From: Oscillospiraceae bacterium
GTDB lineage: Bacteria > Bacillota > Clostridia > Oscillospirales > Acutalibacteraceae
Direction: 5' to 3'
Assembly: GCA_015066565.1 (NCBI GenBank)
Contig: SVOB01000002.1
Location: forward strand, 1 to 64,000
Length of the DNA stretch: 64,000 bases
This document shows positions 25,164 through 33,122 of this stretch, piece by piece. How positions within the stretch are numbered: the first letter of the stretch is position 1; every line of letters starts with the position of its first letter. The translations under genes were made by a program, and so were the position numbers. The notes beneath the pieces were generated by a model. The model was not told the DNA's origin. It was given only the letters and a program-made list of their open reading frames with translations, and did not search any database.

Positions 25164-26822
25164 ATGGATAAATATAAATTCGGTAACAAATTAACCGAGT
25201 ATCGCACCGAAAGGGGACTTACCCAGAGCGAGCTGGGCGAAATACTCGGCGTTTCAAATAAAGCCGTTTCCAAATGGGAAAACGGTTCGGCAATGCCGCG
25301 GCTTGATATGATGAGTAAGATTACGGACTACTTCGGTGTGAGTATGGACGAATTCCTTGACATCCCGTCTGACAAAAAATCAACAAATGAGGAAATCGAA
25401 CAGAAATACCTAAAACTCTACAACGAAAAAATGAAAAGGCGGAAGATAATTAAAACTTTGCTTTTCGTCGTTTTGCCTGTTTTGATTATTCTCAGTACTT
25501 TATTCTATGTTTTCGGTCCTGTGTTTATTGTAAAAATGAAATATAATTCACTTCCGGATTATGCAAAACGCAAGCCCGAAAAATTCAATAATTACGATAC
25601 GGTTTTTTATGAGGATCCGTTTTCTGTTACCACAAGTTTTGCAGAGGTAAATAAAATAATAATGGCACTTCCACTTGAATATCAAATGGAAGAAAAAACG
25701 TCGAATTATGAAAAGAAGTATTTTTCGGATGATGAAAATGCACCGTGCTTCAGGTTATTTTATTCCGAAAAAGACGATATTCAGTTACCGTTTGACAATA
25801 GGAAAAACTGGTTTGCGGACAATTACGGAACAAAGATTGACAGTATATATGATTTGAAAAACGTGTTGTACAGTTCAGATTTTAGCGATATAAAAATTAA
25901 AGATTGGAAAAAAGCCGTAACATCATATAAGTTGCTGACATTAAAAGATATCTATACGCCTATGAACGATAAAATAATAATGTATAACGGTGAGAATGCA
26001 AAAGGCTTTATTACTGTTAAGTCAAACGAAGAATCCGACACGATAATCTATGTTGCAGACCTTTATAATGATAACGGCGAGTGTCTTACAATTACTTATA
26101 CGGGCAAAAGTCTGACGGCGTCAGAAGATTATGAAACTATTTGTAAAGTAATAAATTCCGTTCAATTCCCATTATCCGATGAGGAAAGAGAGCAAAGACG
26201 TCTGAAGGATTTGGAAGAAAGTCAGGAATACTGGAACGAACAGGTGGCCCGCAGGAAAAACGACCTGCCTTATGTTACGCCTGATCCCGACCTTGAAATA
26301 CTTAAAGCTGAGGAAGTTAAAACATATTCTCTTAAAGCGGATATGGAGGAATCCGATATAATCAAACTTCTCGGCGAGCCGAATGAAATTGAGTATGTAA
26401 GCGAGGACGGATTCAACAAAAAGATTTATGTTTATGATGGTGTAAGAATTACATTTTTGAAGGAATACCTCGGCGAACCGTATGATGATGATATATATTC
26501 AGCAGAATTCACCGACCGCAATGCCGTTTTCCCGAGAGATATTAAAATAGGTGATTCATTAGAGAGTATTCTCAAAAAGCTTCCGCAGGAAAGGGATAAG
26601 GATTACCGTGTAACAGGGCAACTTTACGGTGACGGAAACTATAAATTTACAGACGGATTTGCTCAAATAAAAGAAAAATATGACGAATTGGGTGTACTTA
26701 TGCCCGGTGATTATGAGCTTGAAATAAGCTGTGGCTATTGGCCTACAATATCATTTATTCTGGATAAGGAGTTGAATGTTGAAACAGTAATAATCTATTA
26801 TAAAAGCTCAGGAATCGGGTAA
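25164..26822 (+). CDS. Membrane-anchored XRE-type HTH protein with large C-terminal domain
   Basis: The 552-residue protein has an N-terminal HTH ('LTEYRTERGLTQSELGEI', 'VSNKAVSKWENGSAMPRLDM', about residues 8-60), one membrane helix near residues 87-108 ('IIKTLLFVVLPVLIILSTLF') and a long C-terminal part predicted to be outside the cell. I do not recognise the C-terminal domain. It contains 'LKADMEESDIIKLLGEPNE', reminiscent of SmpA/OmlA-like or PepSY-type modules. Start ATG 25164 is chosen because it has a GGAGG site and because the upstream in-frame TTG at 25116 lies in the promoter -35 box. The layout suggests a one-component membrane sensor that binds DNA directly. It stands alone, with its own terminator. 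Confidence 0.8.
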   Translation: MDKYKFGNKLTEYRTERGLTQSELGEILGVSNKAVSKWENGSAMPRLDMMSKITDYFGVSMDEFLDIPSDKKSTNEEIEQKYLKLYNEKMKRRKIIKTLLFVVLPVLIILSTLFYVFGPVFIVKMKYNSLPDYAKRKPEKFNNYDTVFYEDPFSVTTSFAEVNKIIMALPLEYQMEEKTSNYEKKYFSDDENAPCFRLFYSEKDDIQLPFDNRKNWFADNYGTKIDSIYDLKNVLYSSDFSDIKIKDWKKAVTSYKLLTLKDIYTPMNDKIIMYNGENAKGFITVKSNEESDTIIYVADLYNDNGECLTITYTGKSLTASEDYETICKVINSVQFPLSDEEREQRRLKDLEESQEYWNEQVARRKNDLPYVTPDPDLEILKAEEVKTYSLKADMEESDIIKLLGEPNEIEYVSEDGFNKKIYVYDGVRITFLKEYLGEPYDDDIYSAEFTDRNAVFPRDIKIGDSLESILKKLPQERDKDYRVTGQLYGDGNYKFTDGFAQIKEKYDELGVLMPGDYELEISCGYWPTISFILDKELNVETVIIYYKSSGIG

Positions 26823-26846
26823 AAATAAAAAAATTTAATATTTTTT

Positions 26847-26889
26847 CGGACTTTGTTGCAGAAAATGCGCAACAAGGTCCGTTTTTTTA
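26847..26889 (+). terminator. Intrinsic terminator
   Basis: CGGACTTTGTTGC pairs with GCAACAAGGTCCG (one bulge or wobble), followed by a T7 tract. It ends the HTH/membrane protein transcript, 46 bases before the phage cassette. Confidence 0.85.
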
Positions 26890-26934
26890 TCTATTGGTGA
26901 AAAGCCAGAACGAAAAATGAAATCAGGAGGAAAA

Positions 26935-27453
26935 ATGAACAAACAGTTTTCGGTTAATAACAATGAGCCGACGGCGCAGACCGAAAGGCTCACTTCAAGG
27001 GAAAAGGAATTTTGCCGTATTTTTGCGGAAACAAGGGATAAACGGCGAGCCGCTTTTGAAGCGGGATACAGAATTCTTCCGCTTCAGTCGGCGTTGAAGC
27101 TTCTTGAAAAGCAAAAGATTAAAAGCTATATTGACTTTCTTTCGGACAGTCAGGACGTCTTACTAAAGGAGGCGCAGGCAGGTTTTCGCCGACTTGCGTT
27201 CGGCTCGGCGGCGGACGCTGTCAAGCTGATTTTTGCTGAAAACCTTACTGACGAGCAAATCGAGTCGCTTGACCTTTTTAATGTTTCGGATATCAAAAGA
27301 CCTAAGGGCGGGGGAATAGAAATAAAGTTCTTTGACAGACAAAAGGCTCTTGAGGCACTCGGCGAACTGTCGGGTAACAACTCGGACAGCGCTCTGCCGT
27401 TTTACAGGGCTCTTGAAAAAAGCGTTCCCCAAAAGCAAGAGGATGATGACTGA
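26935..27453 (+). CDS. Phage terminase small subunit
   Basis: The 172-residue protein has the Terminase_2-type layout: 'LTSREKEFCRIFAETRDKRRAAFEAGY' is the DNA-binding HTH segment (about residues 20-46), followed by 'LLKEAQAGFRRLAFGSAADAV' and an acidic tail. The small subunit recognises phage DNA and recruits the large terminase. ATG 26935 is chosen over 26917 because CAGGAGG immediately precedes it. It is the first gene of an eight-gene head module and overlaps terL by one base. No phage-type promoter is obvious in the 45 bases after the upstream terminator. Confidence 0.85.
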   Translation: MNKQFSVNNNEPTAQTERLTSREKEFCRIFAETRDKRRAAFEAGYRILPLQSALKLLEKQKIKSYIDFLSDSQDVLLKEAQAGFRRLAFGSAADAVKLIFAENLTDEQIESLDLFNVSDIKRPKGGGIEIKFFDRQKALEALGELSGNNSDSALPFYRALEKSVPQKQEDDD

Positions 27454-28709
27454 TGCCCAAAACAAGATTTGAATCCTTTTCTTCAAAACAGCTTACGGCT
27501 CTGACCTTCTGGTGCTCGGGCAGTAAATACGCCGACCGTGACGCAATTATCTGCGACGGCGCAGTTAGAAGCGGAAAAACGGTTTGTCTGGCGCTGTCCT
27601 TCTTTTCGTGGGCTTTTTATCGCTTCGAGGACACTTCGTTTGCGCTCTGCGGCAAGACGGTCACTTCGCTCAAAAGAAACGTGGTCGTTCCGCTTTTGCC
27701 TGTGCTTGAGGAGCTGGGCTTTCACTGTAAGGAGTACAAATCGAAGAATCTTCTTGAAATAAAAATGGGAGCGGTTAAGAACAGGTTTTATCTCTTCGGC
27801 GGTAAGGACGAGGGCTCGGCTTCGCTTATTCAGGGTATGACCTTAGGCGGAGTCCTTTTCGACGAGGTGGCGCTGATGCCTCGCTCGTTTGTCGAACAGG
27901 CTCTTGCCCGCTGTTCGCTGGAGGACGCAAAATTCTTTTTTAACTGTAATCCCGAAAATCCGCAGCACTGGTTCTACAGGGAATGGATAAAAAAGGCGAA
28001 GGAGAAAAACGCGCTTTACCTTCATTTTGTTATGGAGGATAATCCGTCGCTCTCGCCACAGGTTATTTCGCGTTACAAGTCGCTTTACAGCGGAACGTTT
28101 TTTGAACGCTTCGTTGAGGGGAAATGGGTCGCCGCAGAGGGACTCGTTTACCCGTTCTTCAGCGAAAAATATAACGTCGGAGAGCCTGAGGGAAGATGCA
28201 ACCGATTTTTTGTTTCCTGCGACTACGGTACTGTAAACCCCGCTTCGTTCGGGCTGTGGGGAGAATACGGCGGAAAGTGGTATAGGTTAAGGGAATATTA
28301 TCACGATTCAAGAAAAACGGGCTTTCAGAAAACGGATGAGGAATACTATTCGGATTTAAAAAAGCTCGTTGACAGCGAAATAATTGAGGCTGTTATAGTT
28401 GACCCGTCCGCCGCTTCGTTCATCGAGTGTATAAGACGCCACGGCGAATACAGGGTAATGCCCGCTAAAAACGACGTCGACGACGGTATTCGCAAGGTGT
28501 CGTCTCTTTTAAAGGAGAGAAAGCTGGTGTTTTCACCCTCTTGCAAGGACTCTTTAAGGGAGTTTTCGCTCTACAGATGGGACAGCACATATATCAAGGA
28601 CAAACCCGTAAAAGAGAACGACCACGCGATGGACGATATCCGCTATTTTGTCTCTACGGCGCTGGGCGACAGCGAGGGAGGATTCTTTGCGTTGTCGGTG
28701 GAAAGATAA
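27453..28709 (+). CDS. Phage terminase large subunit (PBSX-like)
   Basis: The 418-residue packaging motor and nuclease has the ATPase Walker A 'GAVRSGKT' (36-43) and Walker B 'GVLFDEVALM' near 133. The C-terminal RNase H-like nuclease has acidic residues in 'SCDYGTVNPASFGLWG', 'AVIVDPSAASFIE' and 'NDHAMDDIRYFV'. All motifs are intact and the length is normal for PBSX-type enzymes. Its ATG overlaps the terS stop. Confidence 0.93.
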   Translation: MPKTRFESFSSKQLTALTFWCSGSKYADRDAIICDGAVRSGKTVCLALSFFSWAFYRFEDTSFALCGKTVTSLKRNVVVPLLPVLEELGFHCKEYKSKNLLEIKMGAVKNRFYLFGGKDEGSASLIQGMTLGGVLFDEVALMPRSFVEQALARCSLEDAKFFFNCNPENPQHWFYREWIKKAKEKNALYLHFVMEDNPSLSPQVISRYKSLYSGTFFERFVEGKWVAAEGLVYPFFSEKYNVGEPEGRCNRFFVSCDYGTVNPASFGLWGEYGGKWYRLREYYHDSRKTGFQKTDEEYYSDLKKLVDSEIIEAVIVDPSAASFIECIRRHGEYRVMPAKNDVDDGIRKVSSLLKERKLVFSPSCKDSLREFSLYRWDSTYIKDKPVKENDHAMDDIRYFVSTALGDSEGGFFALSVER

Positions 28710-28765
28710 CCTGCCGACAAAATAGGTTCGCTTGAACTTATTTAAAAATTCTGAAAGGAGTGTTT

Positions 28766-29920
28766 ATGAGAAATAACCTTTTTTCACGGGCAAAAAGGAG
28801 TAAAAGCTTTGTCGCCGCGCAGACGGGACCTGCTAAAAACGACCTTTTTGCGAACTTTGAAAGCTTTTTGCCCTCTGCAGCAGAGGAAATCGAGCTTTAC
28901 GGCGCACTTAAAAACAGCGTGCCGGTTATTTCCGCCGCTATAAGTAAGCTTGTTCATCTTACGGGCGGCTTTAAAATGATATGTTCAAAGGAGAAATACC
29001 AGTCTTTTTTAGACGAGTTTGTCGAGTGTGTTGACGTTAACTCAACGGGCAACGGTCTTGACAGATTTATTGAGGTATACTTCGAGTGCCTTTTGACCTA
29101 CGGAACGGCGGTGGGCGAACTGGTGCTGGACAAAAACGGTAAAGTAGTTCAACTTTACAATACGCCGATTAAAAATATAAGATTGCGCAGAAATCCCGCA
29201 AATCCAATAAAAATTGAGCTTTGCAGGTTTAACGGTATAGATGCCGAACCTGTAAAGTATCCTGACTTTACGTTTGTTTCAACGCTCAACCCCGAATCGG
29301 GCGCAATTTACGGCAAATCCTTACTTAAGGGACTGCCATTTGTGACGGGTGTTTTAATGAAAATCTACAATTCAATAGGTCAGAATTGGGCGAGAGCGGG
29401 CGCGCTGCGCTATGCGGTTACATATAAGCCGCAAAACGATACGCTGGAAAGAAGTCTTGCGAAGGACAGGGCAATGCAGATAGCTTCCGAATGGAGTAAC
29501 GCTATGAATTCGTCGGGCACGAAGGACTTTATTGCAGTCGGCGACGTTGATATTAAGGTTATCGGCGCTGACAGTCAGATTCTTGACAGTGAGGTCCCCG
29601 TCAGGCAGATGCTCGAACAGATTGTGTCGAAAACGGGGTTGCCTCCGTTTATGCTCGGACTTTCGTGGTCATCCACGGAAAGAATGTCGGCACAGCAGGC
29701 TGACGCTCTTACGAGCGAGCTTTGGGCTTACAGAAGAATTCTTACTCCCGTAGCCGAGAAAATCTGCAACCTTTATCTCGCTCTGTCGGGCGTTGACGCG
29801 GTTTCAAAAATCGAATGGGAGGATATAACCCTCCAGGATGAAACCGAGCAGGCTCACGCAAGGCTCTGGAACGCTCAGGCGGACCAGCTTGAAAATCAGT
29901 CGGGAGGTGTAAGCGATTAA
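28766..29920 (+). CDS. Phage portal protein
   Basis: The 384-residue portal protein of HK97/PBSX style has 'GALKNSVPVISAAISKLVHL' near the N-terminus, 'CLLTYGTAVGELVLDKNGKV' and the C-terminal 'GLPPFMLGLSWSSTERMSAQ', the usual signature. It forms the dodecameric DNA gate at the capsid vertex. ATG 28766 is favoured by GAAAGGAG; the frame is open from a GTG at 28760. The reading frame is undamaged. Confidence 0.9.
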   Translation: MRNNLFSRAKRSKSFVAAQTGPAKNDLFANFESFLPSAAEEIELYGALKNSVPVISAAISKLVHLTGGFKMICSKEKYQSFLDEFVECVDVNSTGNGLDRFIEVYFECLLTYGTAVGELVLDKNGKVVQLYNTPIKNIRLRRNPANPIKIELCRFNGIDAEPVKYPDFTFVSTLNPESGAIYGKSLLKGLPFVTGVLMKIYNSIGQNWARAGALRYAVTYKPQNDTLERSLAKDRAMQIASEWSNAMNSSGTKDFIAVGDVDIKVIGADSQILDSEVPVRQMLEQIVSKTGLPPFMLGLSWSSTERMSAQQADALTSELWAYRRILTPVAEKICNLYLALSGVDAVSKIEWEDITLQDETEQAHARLWNAQADQLENQSGGVSD

Positions 29921-30887
29921 CAAGTCATTTATTGCCAAAACAAAAAACGTTAAAAGGGTGACCGACTCCGATATGGAGAAAATCAATTCCTACGCTTTGT
30001 CCGAGCTTAAAAGCGAAGATGTATTCGTATTCAGCGTTGTGCTTTGCGATAACGAGATTGACCGTGACGGCGAGCGTTTTACGGTTGAATCGCTGAAGAC
30101 GCTTGAAAAGCTTTTTGTGGGAAAAACCGCAATAATGAATCACAGCATGAAGGCCGAGGACCAGAGCGCAAGAACCTTTAAAACCGAGCTTATTTCAGAC
30201 GGAAGAAAGAACTCGCTCGGCGAGGATTACTACTATCTCAAGGCGTGGGCTTATATGGTCAGAACAGAAAAGAACGCCGACCTGATTAAAGAAATCGAGG
30301 CGGGCATCAAAAAGGAAACGAGCGTAAGCTGCTCGGTCAGCGAGGTAAGATGCTCTGTCTGCGGCGCAAACAGAAGAAAAAGGCGTTGCGCTCATGTCAA
30401 GGGCGAGGAATATGACTCAAAAATCTGTTTTGACGAGCTTATTAATCCTACCGACGCTTATGAGTGGTCTTTTGTTGCGGTTCCCGCGCAGAAAAACGCA
30501 GGCGTGACAAAGGGCTTTTCAAAAAAGGAGGAGAGAAATACGCAGGATATTTTAAAAAGCATTGAAAAAAGCGAAGAGGTAACTCTTTCTAAGGAAGAGT
30601 GCGCCGAGCTTTATAACGCTGTTAAACAGTTGAGGGAAAAGGCGAAGGACGGCGAGGAATACCGCAATTCGCTTGTAAAGAGCGCAATTGCTCTTTCGGC
30701 AGTTGTCTTTCCCGAAATCGGCGCCGAGAGCTTCGGTGAGATTTGTAAAAGTCTTTCCGTAGAGAACCTCAAAATGTTAAACTCTGCGCTTGAAAAGAAA
30801 AAAACAGCTTCTTTACCGTGCGGCTGTCAGACTCTTGAGCCGACGGAAAAATATTCGGATGAAGCGAATTCATCCTTTGTAATATAA
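29916..30887 (+). CDS. Phage prohead protease/scaffold-like protein, probable ATT start
   Basis: The protein of about 323 residues resembles the maturation protease found between portal and capsid genes: 'VFVFSVVLCDNEIDRDGERFT', 'VGKTAIMNHSMK', 'ISCSVSEVRCSVCG' region and 'YEWSFVAVPAQKNAG' with a protease-like His and Ser. The tail from about residue 200 is helical and could serve as scaffold. A GTG exists at 29958 but has no spaced ribosome-binding site. In the same frame the ATT at 29916 sits 8 bases after GGAGG and overlaps the portal stop (ATTAA). Starting there adds 'NKSFIAKTKNVKRV', which looks like genuine protein, so ATT is taken as the start. The zinc-like cysteines (CSVCG...RRCAH) are notable. 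Confidence 0.75.
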   Translation: MNKSFIAKTKNVKRVTDSDMEKINSYALSELKSEDVFVFSVVLCDNEIDRDGERFTVESLKTLEKLFVGKTAIMNHSMKAEDQSARTFKTELISDGRKNSLGEDYYYLKAWAYMVRTEKNADLIKEIEAGIKKETSVSCSVSEVRCSVCGANRRKRRCAHVKGEEYDSKICFDELINPTDAYEWSFVAVPAQKNAGVTKGFSKKEERNTQDILKSIEKSEEVTLSKEECAELYNAVKQLREKAKDGEEYRNSLVKSAIALSAVVFPEIGAESFGEICKSLSVENLKMLNSALEKKKTASLPCGCQTLEPTEKYSDEANSSFVI

Positions 30888-30899
30888 CAGGAGGTAAAT

Positions 30900-31904
30900 A
30901 TGTCAGATTATAAAAACGTAAAACTCGATAAGGGTATGTATGCAGGCAAAGGCTTTTCATATAACCTTGAACAGCTTGACCCGAGCGAAAACTACAAGGG
31001 CACATCTCTTGAGAACCTTGACGCTTTTTCACGTCAGCTTAAGAGATTCGATATTAAAATCAGCGGTAAGAACAGCGACACAATCGATAAGTTCTTCTCT
31101 TCTTCAGAGACGGCGGCTCTGTTCCCCGAATTTGTTATAAGGGCAGTTTCAAGCGGTATTTCCAACTCGGAATTACTTAACGAAATTTGCGCCGTAACAA
31201 CAAGAATTGAGGGCCTTGATTACAGAAGTCTTGTTGCCACGTTAGTTGATCCTTCTGCAACAAGCATTCATGTTCCCGAGGGCACTCAGATTCCCGAAAT
31301 TAATATCAATCTTTCAAATTCGCTTGTTGAGCTTCACAAGTTCGGAAGAATGATTTCCGCTTCATACGAGGCGCTTCGCTTCCAGAAAATCGGAGTTTTC
31401 GCAATTGCTCTCAAGCAGATTGGCGAATATATTGCCCGCCAGCAGGTTGTTGACGCTGTCAATGTTTTATATAACGGCAACGACGGAAGCACTGTTTGCG
31501 AAATTATGGAAATAAGCGGCGCTCTTAAGTACAGCGACCTTATCAATTTCTGGGTTAAGTTCGGTCAGTACAGAATGACAACTCTTCTTATCAATCCTAT
31601 GGATTTGCCCGTTTTACTTAATATGACCGAGTTTAAGGATGCGGCGGCGGGCCTTAATTTCCACGCTACAGGCAATCTTATAACACCGTTCGGCGCTAAG
31701 ATTATTACAACCGATAATGTTCCCTCGAACGCTCTTCTCGGAATTGACAAAAACTTCGCGCTTGAGAGAGTTCAGTCGGGCGACGTAACGGTTGAAAGCG
31801 ACAAGCTTATTGACCGCCAGCTTGAAAGAGTTGCGGTTACAAGCACCTGCGGCTTTAACAGAATTACTGCGGACGCGGTCAAGGCGCTCACCTTCAACAA
31901 TTAA
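30900..31904 (+). CDS. Phage major capsid protein
   Basis: The 334-residue protein is placed directly after the protease and carries HK97-fold-like features: 'SSSETAALFPEFVIRAVSSG', 'VPEGTQIPEININLSNSLVE', 'RMISASYEALRFQKIGVFAI' and 'TLLINPMDLPVLLNMTEF'. The C-terminal 'GDVTVESDKLIDRQLERVAVTS' is typical of capsid proteins in Clostridia prophages. A consensus AGGAGG site precedes the ATG, consistent with high expression. It has no long N-terminal scaffold domain, in line with a separate protease/scaffold gene. Confidence 0.88.
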   Translation: MSDYKNVKLDKGMYAGKGFSYNLEQLDPSENYKGTSLENLDAFSRQLKRFDIKISGKNSDTIDKFFSSSETAALFPEFVIRAVSSGISNSELLNEICAVTTRIEGLDYRSLVATLVDPSATSIHVPEGTQIPEININLSNSLVELHKFGRMISASYEALRFQKIGVFAIALKQIGEYIARQQVVDAVNVLYNGNDGSTVCEIMEISGALKYSDLINFWVKFGQYRMTTLLINPMDLPVLLNMTEFKDAAAGLNFHATGNLITPFGAKIITTDNVPSNALLGIDKNFALERVQSGDVTVESDKLIDRQLERVAVTSTCGFNRITADAVKALTFNN

Positions 31905-31916
31905 CGGGGTGAAAAA

Positions 31917-32306
31917 ATGATTGACATTTCTCTGGTAGTCGAGCGATTTCTTCTTTATGCCGGGCTGGAACAGGCTGACGGAAAAATCACGTCGCTTTGT
32001 CAGTCATCCAAAAACAGAATGGAGTCTCTTATAAAATCGACAGCCGAGGATAATGACGACAGACTCATTGTCGCCGCCGCAAGCGACGCCTTTTATCAGT
32101 GGTCGCTTTTAAAAAAGGCGGTTGATGAGGAAAGCTTCAGCTCTTTAAGGGCGGGGGATATAACCGTTAAAAATGACTCGGATTCGGTTATAAAGGCTGC
32201 CGAAAAAATAAGGGATGAGGCGTTTAAGGCTCTTGAGGGCTTAATTGATGACAGGGGCTTTTACTTCGGCGAGGTGTCTATTGATGACTTGGAAGAAAAT
32301 CTTTGA
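31917..32306 (+). CDS. Phage head-tail connector-like protein
   Basis: The 129-residue helical protein ('VVERFLLYAGLEQADG', 'ASDAFYQWSLLKKA') is in the position of the gp6-type head-tail adaptor, just after the capsid gene. The assignment rests mainly on position, size and helical character. Its stop overlaps the next gene by 23 bases. Confidence 0.65.
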   Translation: MIDISLVVERFLLYAGLEQADGKITSLCQSSKNRMESLIKSTAEDNDDRLIVAAASDAFYQWSLLKKAVDEESFSSLRAGDITVKNDSDSVIKAAEKIRDEAFKALEGLIDDRGFYFGEVSIDDLEENL

Positions 32307-32628
32307 GCTTTTCGGCAGACGCATAAGAATAAAAAAGAATGACGAAAGCTGGCAGAGCGAAAACTTTTACGCCTTTGTTTCGCCTCTTCGGTATAAGAAT
32401 AAAATGTATCTTGAGGATAAGCGGGTGCCTATAGGCATAGGCGATATGAGCTACTACCTCTATCTCGGACCTGCCGAGCATGATTTAACCGTTCTTAACG
32501 AGGATGAATATATGCTCTTTACCGACAGCGAAAGCTTTTTTATTACAAGGGCTGAAAGGATTTATGTGTCCGATTCGGTTTCTTATATCTGGGCGGTGCT
32601 CAAAAGAGTTAAGGAGGAAGAGCAGTAA
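32284..32628 (+). CDS. Small phage protein, possible head-closure protein
   Basis: A 114-residue protein from ATG 32284 ('MTWKKIFELFGRRIRIKKND'), preceded by GAGGTG; the frame is open from 32245. It is beta-rich ('YFYLYLGPAEHD'-like strands, 'DEYMLFTDSESFFI') and lies where head-closure or stopper proteins are encoded. I do not recognise the sequence family, so the role is inferred from gene order. It overlaps both neighbours. Confidence 0.6.
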   Translation: MTWKKIFELFGRRIRIKKNDESWQSENFYAFVSPLRYKNKMYLEDKRVPIGIGDMSYYLYLGPAEHDLTVLNEDEYMLFTDSESFFITRAERIYVSDSVSYIWAVLKRVKEEEQ

Positions 32629-33074
32629 TGGTAATTGTCGGAAATACTGTTGAAACTCTTGTCAGCACAGCCAATCATCATGCTCAGGAAATAGGCGGAA
32701 AAACGGTTGAAGCATTTCCCGATAAGTATTTTTCAACTCCTCTTAAACAGACAATGTTTTCTCTCGGCATCAAAAAGATTGAGGTCGGACCGAGGATTGA
32801 AATAACTAACAATGACGGTACGACAACCGTTACAAAAAACAGGAATGCAATAATCACCTTTGTGCTTAACGTTTACGCTCCTCATTCAATGGGCGGAGCG
32901 GCGTGCACGGCGGGCTTTGACAAATGGATGGATTGTCTTGTAAGAATTTTACAGATAAATGTTATCCAGGCAGGGTGTCAGGAGGTTGAATATGACCAGT
33001 CGATAGGCACAAACGTGCTCGAGGGATATTTTGTAATGAAAAGAGTAATCTCGGAATTGACCCCGGCTTCGTAA
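32628..33074 (+). CDS. Small phage protein, possible tail-terminator/neck protein
   Basis: A 148-residue protein with alternating strand and helix ('VGNTVETLVSTANHH', 'KTVEAFPDKYFSTPL', 'RNAIITFVLNVYAPHSMGG'). It is the last gene of the cassette, in the position usually held by a neck or tail-terminator protein. It overlaps the preceding stop by one base. No tail-tube, tape-measure or baseplate gene follows; a terminator does. Confidence 0.6.
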   Translation: MVIVGNTVETLVSTANHHAQEIGGKTVEAFPDKYFSTPLKQTMFSLGIKKIEVGPRIEITNNDGTTTVTKNRNAIITFVLNVYAPHSMGGAACTAGFDKWMDCLVRILQINVIQAGCQEVEYDQSIGTNVLEGYFVMKRVISELTPAS

Positions 33075-33077
33075 AAA

Positions 33078-33119
33078 AAGGACGGCGCAGCGTTTAACGC
33101 TGTGCCGTCTGTTTTTTAT
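33078..33119. terminator. Bidirectional terminator at the end of the phage cassette
   Basis: GACGGCGCAGCG (33081-33092) pairs with CGCTGTGCCGTC (33098-33109) and is flanked by an A-run and a T-run. It serves both the phage cassette and the convergent GGDEF/EAL gene. Confidence 0.88.
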
Positions 33120-33122
33120 TGT

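Noticed and set aside
26935-33074. Complete inducible prophage
   Set aside because: There are no integrase, repressor, replication, tail or lysis genes, and terminators and host genes bound the cassette on both sides.
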